Positions 22,915 through 32,804 of a stretch of 64,000 nt of DNA are shown one piece after another; the first letter of the stretch is position 1, and each line of letters opens with the position of its first letter. The DNA comes from Rhizophlyctis rosea (lineage: Eukaryota > Chytridiomycota > Chytridiomycetes > Rhizophlyctidales > Rhizophlyctidaceae), in NCBI GenBank assembly GCA_027596075.1, contig JADGJC010000182.1:19302-83301 (forward strand), given 5' to 3'. A model generated the notes under the pieces. It made no database searches. It was given only the letters and a program-made list of their open reading frames with translations, and had not been told where the DNA came from. Position numbers and translations under genes: made by a program.

Positions 22915-24590
22915 ATGTCCCTACAGAAAGACCTTTTCAAAAAGCCGCCCTTGTTGCCCTCAGAGTTTACAGAGGAAGAGGAGTTGAGCCCTCCGGAGAC
23001 AGCGCCCCGGTAGGAGTTCACAATGAGACGGCATTTACTACCAAGAACGGACTTTTGACCGAAACGGACAATATATTCGCAGTCGCTCCCACGGTCATCA
23101 CCACCAGTATTCACCGCTGAGTTGGGAAAAGTATTTCGGTTTCAGCGAGGACGTCACAATATCTGGCACCCAAAATATATCCTCTTGAGACACTTATGCA
23201 TTAGTCTTTTGACCACTCTTCCCGCATTTTATTCCTTAACTCCCAATCACACCTTTCGAGTGTATCAAATGAAAGCAGGTCTTGATCGTCCCCTATTCGT
23301 TTTCCATCACGGCGGTGGGCACTCCGCCTTGTCGTGGGGCTTGGTCTCGGCTGAGAGCAAGGCATTGATGCCGGATGGTGTTTCTATTCTTGCATATGAC
23401 TGTCGCGGGCATGGTAAGCACATTACGATGTGATGGCCCACATACCATGCGCTGATGCCATCATCAGGAGCGACAAAGACCAGCGATGACGCATGTCTCT
23501 CATTGGATCAATTAGCCAAGGATCTGGTGGACGTAGTTGGAGCCATGTATGAACAGCTGCCGAAGGAGATCATCCTTGTTGGGCACAGGTGTGAAGCGTC
23601 CGCTCCTACATAGTATTTCACCTTCATTAATGCTATTCAATCAGCATGGGTGGTGCTGTGGTTGCTCACGTTGCTTCCAATCAGATGTTGAAGAACGTGC
23701 TTGGTGTGGCTGTATTGGACGTGGTGGAAGGTGGGAGCTTGTGCATTGTGTGAATCGTTCGATGACTGACGGAGGCTCATAGGTACCGCAATGGAGTCTT
23801 TGTCGCATATGCGCCATATACTCGCGAGCAGACCTTCCAGCTTCCCAACCCTGTCAAAGGCCATTGAGTGGAGGTGCGGCACAATGCCGCTTCACGCTGA
23901 CACTGGTGGTTATTGATCCTTCACTGCTTATTAGTATTCGGTCAATGACCGTGAAGAACGTCGAGTCCGCACGATTGTCCATACCACCGCAGCTAGTTGA
24001 AGCAGTTGCTGCCGATGGACAGTCAACATATGTTTGGCGAACGGACCTCAACGCTTCGGAAAAGTACTGGGAAGGTGATACGATGTCAGAACTTGAATCA
24101 TTCGCGCATCACACCGCTAACATCGGGGCTCAGGATGGTTTACCGATTTATCTGCTAAATTCTTGGCGGCGAGGGCTGGGCGGCTGTTAGTTCTTGCTGG
24201 TAAATCACAATCATTAAAGTCATAGCATGCAATTGTGTTGACATTTCTTGTCAGGAACGGATCGGTTAGATACACCACTGACAATAGGACAGATGCAAGG
24301 TATGGGCGGAGTTCAGTGTGCCGCTCACATTCCTCCGATTCTGTCGCTGATCTCGCTCAATCGCAGGAAAATTTCAGCTCGTTGTGTTCCCAGAGTCCGG
24401 ACACGGGATACAGGTACCTGTTGATGGCGTTACGCCCACCTATGGGCCACCCTGCTAACGTGCGCCCTACTTGTTTCAGGAGGATGTACCGGACAAGCTG
24501 GCTGCAACATTAGTAGAGTTTTGGACAAGAAATCAACCTTTGAAAGTAATCAAGAGATTCCCAATACCGCCACTGAAACACAAGAAATAG
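22915..24590 (+). CDS. PPME1: Protein phosphatase methylesterase 1
   Basis: An alpha/beta hydrolase that removes the carboxyl methyl group from the C-terminal Leu of PP2A catalytic subunits, limiting PP2A holoenzyme assembly. About ten exons give roughly 380 residues. It starts MSLQKDLFKKPPLLPSEFTE, then WEKYF, FRVYQMK, the oxyanion region FHHGGGHSALSW, YDCRGHG, and the nucleophile elbow LVGHSMGGA, with an intron inside the serine codon. Later motifs match PPME1 closely: SMTVKNVESARLSIPPQL, GWFTDLS, LAGTDRLDTPLTIGQMQGKF and ESGHGIQEDVPDKLA with the catalytic His. Ser, Asp and His of the triad are all present. The second intron is not GT-AG but a U12-type AT-AC intron (described separately). 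It is divergent from the SNARE gene. Confidence 0.95.
23177..23250 (+). other. U12-type AT-AC intron inside PPME1
   Basis: The 74-base intron starts ATATCCTC right after the codons for GTQN and ends TCAC before ACCTTTCGAGTG (TFRV). The 5' end matches the minor-spliceosome consensus ATATCCTT at seven of eight bases. TTCCTTAAC, the exact U12 branch-site consensus, lies at 23232-23240, and its branch A is 11 bases from the end of the intron, inside the usual U12 spacing. Removing it joins GTQN to TFRVYQM in the frame that matches PPME1 proteins. No GT-AG alternative keeps the frame here. Confidence 0.85.
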
Positions 24591-24879
24591 AAGAATATCT
24601 GCTCTCGGAAGAATGTTGGTCTGGAGTGGTGTGGCGATTGAGCACTCGCGTTTTGCAATAGCAGTTTTGATCCGTTGAAATGGATGCATCGAATTCTATA
24701 GAACTGCACAACACTACTCTGACAGCTAATGGACGCGACTGAACTAATTCAACTAACTATTGCTCTCTCTTCCGCTCCTGCATAAGACCCAATCTCCGTA
24801 TGAGACTTTACCCCATTTCATCAATGTGTTGCGCTAATCTAAGGGATGTGCTACGACGCCGGCGCAGTCAGGAAGTCAG

Positions 24880-26743
24880 TCACGCTTGATACTGGGAATG
24901 TATGCCGGGTGGAGGCGAGTTCGATTCGAGTTTGGGAAACCGGGAAGACGACGACGGTTTGCGACGCACGGCGGGTTTGCGCCTGACGTATTTCCCGTCC
25001 AAGCATTTCGGGGCCGGGTAGTCGTAACTTTTCCTCTTCAAACTGCGCAGTTGTATGTGCCCCCAATCCCTCCGAACCGCACCTTTTTCCACTTCATAAT
25101 GCTGCCAGAATGGCCCGTTCAGGCGATGCCATGTGTTCTTCTTCATGAGGTCTGGGGGGAGTTCGTCGATTGGGGCGTCAGTTGTTGGTTCGTCGTCGGT
25201 TGACGTGTCGCTGGGGGGTACTGCGCGTCGTTTTCGACGCACGGCGCCTCTTGCTGTTGCAAGAGTGCGGCATTGAGGTTGGGAGGGTTCGCTTTCTGTT
25301 CATGTTTGGTGGTGTGTCTGTGTCGAGTGGAAGAGGACTGTCGTTTTCGACGAATCTCAAAATGAATCCAGGCGCCTTGCACACCGTGTATGTGGACATC
25401 GTGTGAACCTTGTTGTCGAGAGTTTCATGAAGAGTTTGATAGGACACTGTCGGTGAGGGTGAGGATGATGGCGTGTCGAGGAGAACTTTGCCGCCATCTG
25501 GCGTGAATGCGAAACGTGGTTCGTAACTGTGATCATCCATCTGCTCCTCATCCTCCTCGTCATCATGCATCTGCCCCTCATCCTCCTCGTCATCATGCAT
25601 CTGCCCCTCATCCTCCTGTTCATCATGCATCTGCTCCTCAACTTCCTCGTCACCATGCATCTGCTCCTCAACTTCCTCGTCATCATGCATCTGCTCCTCA
25701 ACCTCCTCGTCATCGTCGTTATCATCAGTCCCATCTTCCAACTCTCCCTCCGACATCCCTTCCTCCATCGCCTCAACGTTCCTGGGTACCGATGACGCAG
25801 GTCCCGTCTCCGCAGCACGTCGTCGCCCCGTCCCGCCCTCCCCTCTTTTCCATCTGAGGTATCGCTGGAACTCGCAAAGCTGGTGTTCCAAATCACATGG
25901 CCGCAACTCTCCGAATCCTCTTCCCTTTAGGATATCGTCAGATTGCCGCAGCGCGTCTCTGCGGAGAAGTTCTCGGTTCACTTCCTTCGTCAGGTAGAGT
26001 ATTTGACCGGACTTCGTTTGAGCTTGGGAAAGGCTTCCGTTCTCGCCCATCAGGATGTTCAGGCCTAATGAAGATATTTATTGATGTTCAGTCCAACGTC
26101 AATGCAATGTACGGTACCAACTATTGCGCCCGGCCCTGGACGGACAAAAGCGGGGTCGTATGTCGCGAATTGGTACATGACCATGTCTCGGCAACCTTGA
26201 TAGGCGTGGAAGTTGCCGACTAAATCCAGAGATCTCTGGGCTTTGTAGACCTTTTGTTGGCTCGGCGCACGTGGTCGGTAGCCGTTCGTGGGGCGGCCAA
26301 ACAAAGTCTTATTTGACATTGCCGCCTTTCCCCAATTCCTCTGCATGGCTTCAACAAAATCGTGCAGTTTGTACGGTGCTCGAAACCCCGTAGGCCGCCA
26401 TCCTTCGCCATTCGTATCCATTTCGATAATGCTTTTCAATGCAGCTTTGTGATCGGTTACGTAGCCAATTTTCCTGCTCGTGACCCCGTTTGAGAGATGC
26501 CGGTGAAATTGTACGTTCCAGAGATAATTTTCATCGGTGTGTGGATCTTTGCCGGCGAAGATTTCCTCGGCGAGTACTTTGAAGGTTTTGTCGTCTTCAC
26601 GGCGAATGCAACAGAAACTGTATTGTTGCAGAATCAAGTTTTGCGTCCATGGAGTTGAACAATCTTGGGCTCTCCTGATCTCAATGCGTTTCCGTTCTTC
26701 CAGATAGTTGCAAAGCTGCTTCATTTGACGGTCTGAAAACATG
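24880..26743 (-). CDS. HMUDK/aGPT-PPlase-type helical domain protein with acidic repeats
   Basis: The N-terminal 250 residues resemble the helical domain known from 5-hydroxymethyl-dU DNA kinases and the alpha-glutamyl/putrescinyl-thymine pyrophosphorylase families described in studies of DNA base hypermodification. Diagnostic pieces are YLEERKRIEIRRAQ, PWTQNLILQQYSFCCIRRED, a central NFHAYQGCRDMVMYQFATYD, and, after an intron at about 26054-26118, DLEHQLCEFQRYLRWKRG. A tail of six 10-residue acidic repeats (EEVEEQMHDD type) follows, then basic clusters. The shorter reading ends near 25178. A later frame down to 24880 reads WHRLNGPFWQHYEVEKGAV and RDWGHIQLRSLKRKSYDYP, which look like real coding sequence, so one more intron near 25240-25350 is likely but unresolved. 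The substrate is unknown. Fungal members often occur near transposons; none is evident here. Confidence 0.6.
25531..25710 (-). repeat. 30-bp coding tandem repeat, six units
   Basis: Six consecutive 30-base units, each built as CATCATGCATCTGC followed by a CCTCA(T/A)C-rich half, run from 25531 to 25710. On the minus strand each unit encodes ten mostly acidic residues ending QMHD or a variant. The multiple-of-three period keeps the frame of the surrounding gene. Units differ at a few bases (CTCC/CCCC, ATCC/ACTT), so they are not a perfect recent expansion. Copy number is likely variable between strains. Confidence 0.9.
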
Positions 26744-27517
26744 GTCGTACTTCGGCACTGGGGGGTTGGTTTCTGTATTTGGGATTCAAAGAAAGGGGAC
26801 ACTTTTCAACACAATGCGCTTTGTGGCTGACTCGTCCAAACCTACCCTGCCAACGTTTCAGCTGTTGACGCCACGGAATTCGTACTGAGATTAGATGACT
26901 AGCGCGGACCAACATGGGTGTCTTATTTGCAGCTTGCCGAGATTAGGGCATCAGCTCTCTAGATTCAACAAGGTTCCAGAACGAGCGGTAATCTTTTTGG
27001 CGCGATGAAAGTACCCAAGATGAGGAACAGAGTGTTGCTCAATAGGTGCTAGCAAACAAGATGTGGATGGGCAATTGCACCCCGTTGTTGTTGTTCCTGG
27101 GGTAGTTTGCGGTAAAGGGTGGGGGAAGGGGGGGTGAAGCTGCCTCAGAGAATGCAGGATGCCCGGTGGTGATGCTGGTCCGAATCGTCGGACGCGTCCT
27201 GACTTGACTCTTAAGACTGCTTCCCCAGAAAAGTCAAAAATGCCCGATCCGATGATCGCGATCACCTGCTGTCATTCATAGGGAGGAGTGTTGCAGGTGG
27301 CATTTCCAGTTCTTTCCTGCTAGGAGTCACCTCAACCACCATACATATTGGAAGTGAGTGGGAGACGTGGCTGATGTTGGTACCACATCAACTCCTCCTA
27401 CACCTAAATAGGTATGCAGAGATGGCCTTGAATCCTGAATAGCCCCATACCACACAAAACATCTTCCAGCGCCTCCATACTTATTCCCCAATACAGCATC
27501 GCATCCGGCATACGATC
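26744..27517. other. Divergent intergenic region
   Basis: About 770 bases between the base-modification-associated gene (minus) and the F-box gene (plus). It contains a G-rich stretch near 27117-27135 and AT-rich elements before 27518, but no coding signal. Confidence 0.35.
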
Positions 27518-28792
27518 ATGTCTATTGCAGATATTCCTCCTGAACTCCTGACTCATATCTTCGCCAAAACGCCCCTCCCTTCGCTCCTAATTTGCGAAGG
27601 CGTCTCCAAACAGTGGAGCACTCTCATCCGCATCGGGTCCGGTGAACAAATATGGAGGCCAAAACTGGTTGCGGCATATCCGGATGGATGCGTGCCAGTG
27701 CTCCGCGGTCGCGAGAATTGGAGAGATGTAGCGATTGTGGCGTATGCGTGGGGGAGGTCATGGGACCCACGGAGGGTGGAGGGGAGAGTGGAGGACCTTG
27801 GGAGTGGGCAACAGCTTGAGAGGAGGGAAAAACGTGTCTTTAGAGATCTGACGAATTGTATGGGGTGGCAAGGTTATAATGATTGGGACCTCCTGGGGTG
27901 CTTCCCAAGTGGGGAAGTGCTTCGTATAATGGAATTGAAACAAAAGTCACCCCAAGCAGTTGTTGACAGGATTTTCAGCAACTCTCCCAATGATCTTGCT
28001 TTCCACCTTGGCTCGCTCGCGCACGACGACCTAGAATTTTCACCATACCACGTCCGCGCCAATGCCTTTGCATGTAAACATGAATCCCGCATCCTGTCGT
28101 TTGCAAACTACCCAAACGGAAACATCCATATGGACTGTCAGCGCAACCTCAACCAATACACATACATCTGCGGCGATCACATATTCCAATTCGAAAGCTT
28201 CGAATCCACTTGTGCCAACCTGACGGTCTCATCCCTCCGCGACCCATCTTTCCACTACAACCTACCATCCTGCCCATGGCTCTGCTTTAACGAAAGCCTT
28301 GTCGCATACGGCACCATCGCCTCCCACCAGACCGAATCCGTCCAACTCGTTCGCCTCCGTGATCAAAAGCAGCTCTCCACATATCTGATCGACGGTTATA
28401 TAGCAGCACTGGAAATGAGCAGGTTCAACCTTTTTGTGTGTTATTGGGCGCGCGATGGGTCTGATGATTGGATTGATGTTATGGATTTTTGGGGAAGGCA
28501 TTTATATAGTATAGGTATTCCGCAAATGAATTGGAAAAGCGTTCGGTTGATGTGGGATCGGGAGGTTATTATTATGGAGGATTTTGAGAGTGTGTTTACG
28601 GTTTTGGATGCGGTTGAGGGGACGTCGAGGAGGGTGGTTGTTAAGGATGTTGGGGAGGAGAGTGAGGCGAATCGTGATGAGTATTGTTTTACGGTGATGG
28701 AGTACCCGACGGATGATCATGGGGAGAGGACGGGAGGGCGTGGGGTGATGAAGTGCTACAGGCGCAGGATAGAGAGGGTGTTGCCGGCATAG
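27518..28792 (+). CDS. F-box protein
   Basis: A single-exon gene for 424 residues, notable among intron-rich neighbours. The first 45 residues form an F-box (IADIPPELLTHIFAKTPLPS followed by LLICEGVSKQWSTLI), which binds Skp1 in SCF ubiquitin ligases. The rest is a substrate-recognition region without recognisable WD40 or LRR repeats, though alternating hydrophobic strands (LVAYGTIAS, VQLVRLRD, LFVCYWARD, WIDVMDFWGRHLYSIGIP) suggest a beta-rich, propeller-like fold. The target is unknown. The ATG is close to the F-box as usual. Fungi carry many such genes, often fast evolving. Confidence 0.82.
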   Translation: MSIADIPPELLTHIFAKTPLPSLLICEGVSKQWSTLIRIGSGEQIWRPKLVAAYPDGCVPVLRGRENWRDVAIVAYAWGRSWDPRRVEGRVEDLGSGQQLERREKRVFRDLTNCMGWQGYNDWDLLGCFPSGEVLRIMELKQKSPQAVVDRIFSNSPNDLAFHLGSLAHDDLEFSPYHVRANAFACKHESRILSFANYPNGNIHMDCQRNLNQYTYICGDHIFQFESFESTCANLTVSSLRDPSFHYNLPSCPWLCFNESLVAYGTIASHQTESVQLVRLRDQKQLSTYLIDGYIAALEMSRFNLFVCYWARDGSDDWIDVMDFWGRHLYSIGIPQMNWKSVRLMWDREVIIMEDFESVFTVLDAVEGTSRRVVVKDVGEESEANRDEYCFTVMEYPTDDHGERTGGRGVMKCYRRRIERVLPA

Positions 28793-29032
28793 CATCGGTC
28801 GTCGTTGGATGCGGCGCGGCATAGTAGTAGCGGCCGAGAAATTTGCGGGTGGTTAGATGTACATCAGGTGGGCAGTGTGATACAGATAGTCGCCGTGCAG
28901 ATTGATGGGAATCTACAAGATACTTGAAGATACACTGGTATCGATTTGAAGCAGAATTTCAAAATATCTGCTAATAACATGACTATGTTACACATTGACA
29001 GAAGCATGATATATCGTGTAGTCTTGCACAGC

Positions 29033-29903
29033 TCAAGCTCCTTTCAGCTTATACTTAGCATTCTCCAACCCTTCCACCTGTCTCTCCACCTCATCCCCAC
29101 TCCTAACCATCGTCTCATGAACCCCCACCCACGCAACAGGCTCCCACCACAACCCACGCGTCATCCACCACTCCGCCGACATGTACCATGCTATATCGGG
29201 CTCCTGGATCGGAGCGGTGGTGAGGTACGCTATTAGTGGTGGGAGGAGGGAGAATAAGAGAAGGGCGAAAATTGTGAGGGGGGGAGTTCGGAGTGTTGGG
29301 GAGGGTGAGGAGGTGATTTGAGACCAGTATGTGCGGTAGATGAAAGGTGTGGCGGCTGTTGAGATTGAGGAGAGGACGGGGGAGAGGAGGAGGTATTTGG
29401 AGAGCATGTTTGCTGGTGAGTTGGAGGTGAAGAGGAGGTGGAGGGCGTGGAGGAAGAAGCTGGTGGGGGAAAGAAGTCAAATTTTGCGTTATGGTGGATG
29501 CAAAAAAAAGTGATGTGTCTTACAGTATGCTGATGACAATCGATACTGCCGTCAATACGGTCTGGGATGCAGAGTAAATATTTACAAAGAATGGCAGACG
29601 TGGTGACAAAGTATGCAAGTCCGAACCTGGTAATACTCGTTCATTTTCTCATTTTCGAGACGAAAGGCTTGGATTAGTTCGTCCTGTTCTAGTTTAGGGA
29701 GGGTGGTTTGAGATAGTGTTCACGAATCAACAAGCTTCTCCTTCCTCCCCTCGCGACGCTTGTCGCAACGACGTCTTTCGCGTACCATTTTCGTCCAAGA
29801 TGATCTTGTCCTCTAAGGACGGGTCGGGTTTTGGGAGGAGCGGGATGTCGTCAGAAGGTGCGGTGAAGGCTGTGCGCTTTTTTGTAACCTTTGGTATGGA
29901 CAT
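29033..29903 (-). CDS. Small multi-pass membrane protein, unknown function
   Basis: Four exons give about 215 residues with no recognised family. The start is MSIPKVTKKRTAFTAPSDDI, followed by an acidic stretch (EDKIILDENEQDELIQAF) and a helix leading into the first membrane segment TVLTAVSIVISILFFLHALHLLF. Two further hydrophobic segments follow: the MLSKYLLLSPVLSSISTAATP region and LTIFALLLFSLLPPLIAYL. The C-terminal part WYMSAEWWMTRGLWWEPVAW is Trp-rich, and the protein ends in a charged helix (DEVERQVEGLENAKYKLKGA). All exon junctions keep the frame. A small endoplasmic-reticulum or organelle membrane protein is a reasonable guess. Confidence 0.65.
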
Positions 29904-30863
29904 TTTTGTTCTGGACGGTGGGTTTTGGGTGTGGATGGAGATGAGGAGGTGGAGGCAGTGGGCGTCCCTGGCCCTGGGTCCTCAATTCAGGAATCAGGAA
30001 CAAGTGCTGCGCAGGGGAACGGAAGCGCAACTTGCGGAGCGCCCATTCCAGGAGCCCATGGCCTGCTATGATGATGCGCAACCACACTCCTCCGCGGCTT
30101 CCAGCCGCTCCGAAGTGCGGTTCATATGGCTCGCTTCGCTCGCCCGCGTTGGAAGGGGCTCGCTCAAACCACTAGCCAAGTCATCCCATCAAGCCGCAAT
30201 TTGGACACCAAACTATACGGGTTGTATGCACAGCAGGGTCTGAGATCAGTACTAAGTAGATGCGTCAGGGTCCTACCCTTGGGGCTTGTTGAAATGGCTT
30301 GAACTTAAGCCACAGGCTTCTCCATCCTTTGCTGGAGGCTTAACGCAATGCTGAACCTATGGCTTTCTAATTGAAAAATGTGGCTTTTCCCCCACAAATC
30401 CCCATGGGCATCAGGTTGTTGAACGCGTTAGCACAGTCACATGACCAGCGGACTAAAAATAGCCCCCCATAATAAATGCCCAGCTCGCTTGTGTCAGTAT
30501 CGGATGGGATCTCCGAAACCGGAGAACCGGATGTCCGTCGTCCGATGCCGTTGCTTACAAACGACGCGAGGGCCCAAGGGCGTCCACCCAAAGCAAATGT
30601 CCGCAATTTTCCATTGACTATCGTCGACTTTACGCATGCTCCAATGATTGAGTCCGATTAGCGGTGAAGGAACGACGATGAAGATATCGAGGAAGTTTAG
30701 TGCCCGCAATGCTTGCATGCACGTCGTCGCAAGGTTGGTTGCGAAAAGTACAAATGACCAACATCCCCAGGAGGTGGAACTTGCATCCCATCATCTCAAG
30801 AGAAGCTAGAACTCCCTCAGTACACATTCTATACGCGTGCTATTATCTTCCTTCCATCCAACT
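29904..30863. other. Divergent intergenic region
   Basis: About 960 bases between the membrane-protein gene (minus) and the dehydrogenase (plus). A few open stretches have no ATG-led coding logic or recognisable motifs. It probably holds two promoters; I see no RNA gene or mobile element. Confidence 0.35.
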
Positions 30864-31980
30864 ATGACAATTTCACAAGTCGCACGTCGCCTGGCTGTCA
30901 TCACTGGCGGCAACTCCGGATTAGGATTTCACACTGCTGCAAAGATCCTGTCGCAAGGCAACTGGGATGTCATCATCGGTAAGTCTCAACCATACCTCGC
31001 CTAATGGAAGAACTATAAGATTGACTATACACACCAGCATGCCGCACACCATCCACCGCTTCGGAAGCAGTAGAGAAGCTCCGCGCCGCCGCACCCGCAA
31101 CCTCCACCATTTCCGCCCTCCCCCTCGACATCTCCTCCGCAACCTCCATCGCCAAATTCCCCCCACTCGTCCCCCGCCCCATCAACCTCCTCGTCCTCAA
31201 CGCTGGCGTCCACCCAACATCCCTGAAACACACCGAAGACGGCCTAGAAGAAGCCTTCGGGGTCAACCACATCGGTCACTTCCGCTTGACGTTGCTTCTT
31301 ATTGAAGCTGGCAAGATTGATGAGAGGGATGGGAGGGTTGTTTCGATTGCGAGTAACATGCATACGAAGGCGGAGTTTGACTTCAATGATTTAAAGGGTG
31401 ATAAACGCAAATTTGATGCCAGACGCGCGTACTCCAACTCGAAGTTGGCGAATGTGTGGTTTACATTTGAGTTGGATCAGTACTTTAGGGAGAGGGGGTG
31501 GAATGTTACGGCTAATAGTCTTTGTCCTGGTGAGTTCGACCTGTTTGACCGTGTCTTTTTTTTCTACGTGTGGCCGACTCATGTTGTTGTAGGTGCCGTA
31601 CCGGTTACGAACTTGGCGCGCGATTACGGGAGCCTTCTCCAGAAGATGGCGCCGTACTTTATGCCGCTCATGATGAAAGTCACTCCGCTTGATGAGTCGA
31701 TTGATTTTATTACGTGGGTGTGCACGTCTCACGACTTGGATGGTGTTTCTGGAAGGTACTTCCCTGGTGGAAGGACTGGATCGGGGGAAAAGGTCACGGA
31801 GAAGCCTTTGGGCTCTCCTGAAAGGTATGGGTTTCATGCGAACTTTACGATTGCTGTTGTGCAAGGTCAGAGAGACTAACAATTGGCATGGCCTTCGTTT
31901 GTAGTCGGGACCCTGAGAAGGCTTTGAAGCTATGGAATGTTAGTTGCGATATCACGGGCTTGGAGAGGTTCAAGCGTTGA
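30864..31980 (+). CDS. Short-chain dehydrogenase/reductase
   Basis: An NAD(P)-dependent oxidoreductase of the classical SDR superfamily, about 300 residues in four exons. It shows the Rossmann motif TGGNSGLG near the start, CRTP after the first intron, LDISS (the Asp that orients adenine), NLLVLNAG, and the catalytic tetrad: Asn in the FGVNHIGHF helix, Ser in RVVSIAS, and YSNSK (Tyr and Lys). LCPG followed by VPVTN is the usual cofactor-binding turn, split by an intron with a T-rich 3' end. The layout resembles retinol-dehydrogenase/WW-domain oxidoreductase-like SDRs. The substrate cannot be told from sequence. No biosynthetic cluster surrounds it. Confidence 0.9.
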
Positions 31981-32198
31981 AGATTGCATATATGTCATAG
32001 TGCCTTGATGGCCATTAATCCTATCTATGTAGTATTTTGTTTTGTTGGCCTCCATATGTCTGTATAAATAAACATAGACGTCCCCTATATATCCGCATCG
32101 GACAACTGACGTCCTACTGCAACATAGTTGTTATTCATAATCTTCTCGGAAGCGTTACTGGCTACAAGTACAAGCGTGCGCCCTACAAATCAAGTGAT

Positions 32199-32804
32199 CT
32201 AAGCTTCTACTTTCACATGGTCAAAGGTTACTGTAAAACCCCCACTTTGAGTGGGCGCTGCGGAAACAATGCCGACTTGGACTTCCTTGTCCCACCCAAA
32301 ACAGTGCCTGATTAGCTTCCACTTGGTTCGGTCGATCGAGGCCTCAACCATAACTTCCCCGCCCTTCTCCTTCCGAACTGCTCGGATCCACAACGGGTAC
32401 CCATCCTTTGTTTGCTGACCGGGCTCCAGAAATGCACTATAGGGTTGGATGCTCCAATCCGAAAATCCATTCGTGACAACCGTCGACACTTTGACCTCGT
32501 TCTCGTAAAACTCGATCCCGGCTTTGATCCAGGCGGTTGGGGAGTGGCGGATGGAGATGCCGGCTTGGTCGTAGAGAGTTTTGTAGGGGGCGTTGAAGTG
32601 GGCGGTAATGGTGAATGGTTGGGATGCGGGGAAGGGCTGGGTTAGTTGGAGGGTTGGTGCGTTGTCGCGGTGTTCGAGTGGGGTGTACCAGGCGTCGGTT
32701 GGAGATGGGGTATGGTATGATAGGGGAAAGGAGGTTGTCGGGGTGGAGGATGGCGGGTTGTGCCAGGTGGTTGTCGATGAACTGAAGGGAATTGTTTGAG
32801 TCAT
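32199..32804 (-). CDS. DUF1349 family protein (concanavalin-like fold)
   Basis: A single-exon gene for 201 residues. The sequence matches the DUF1349/regulation-of-enolase-1 type: FTITAHFNAPYKTLYDQAGI, SIRHSPTAWIKAGIEFYENE, SVVTNGFSDWSIQP, YPLWIRAVRKEKGGEVMVEA and VQVGIVSAAPTQSGGFTVTF, the last being the family's typical C-terminal strands. Such proteins adopt a jelly-roll, lectin-like fold. The yeast homologue affects glycolytic enzyme activity indirectly; the biochemical role is otherwise unknown. The ATG at 32804 is the first in frame and gives the normal family length. Confidence 0.85.
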   Translation of the reverse strand: MTQTIPFSSSTTTWHNPPSSTPTTSFPLSYHTPSPTDAWYTPLEHRDNAPTLQLTQPFPASQPFTITAHFNAPYKTLYDQAGISIRHSPTAWIKAGIEFYENEVKVSTVVTNGFSDWSIQPYSAFLEPGQQTKDGYPLWIRAVRKEKGGEVMVEASIDRTKWKLIRHCFGWDKEVQVGIVSAAPTQSGGFTVTFDHVKVEA

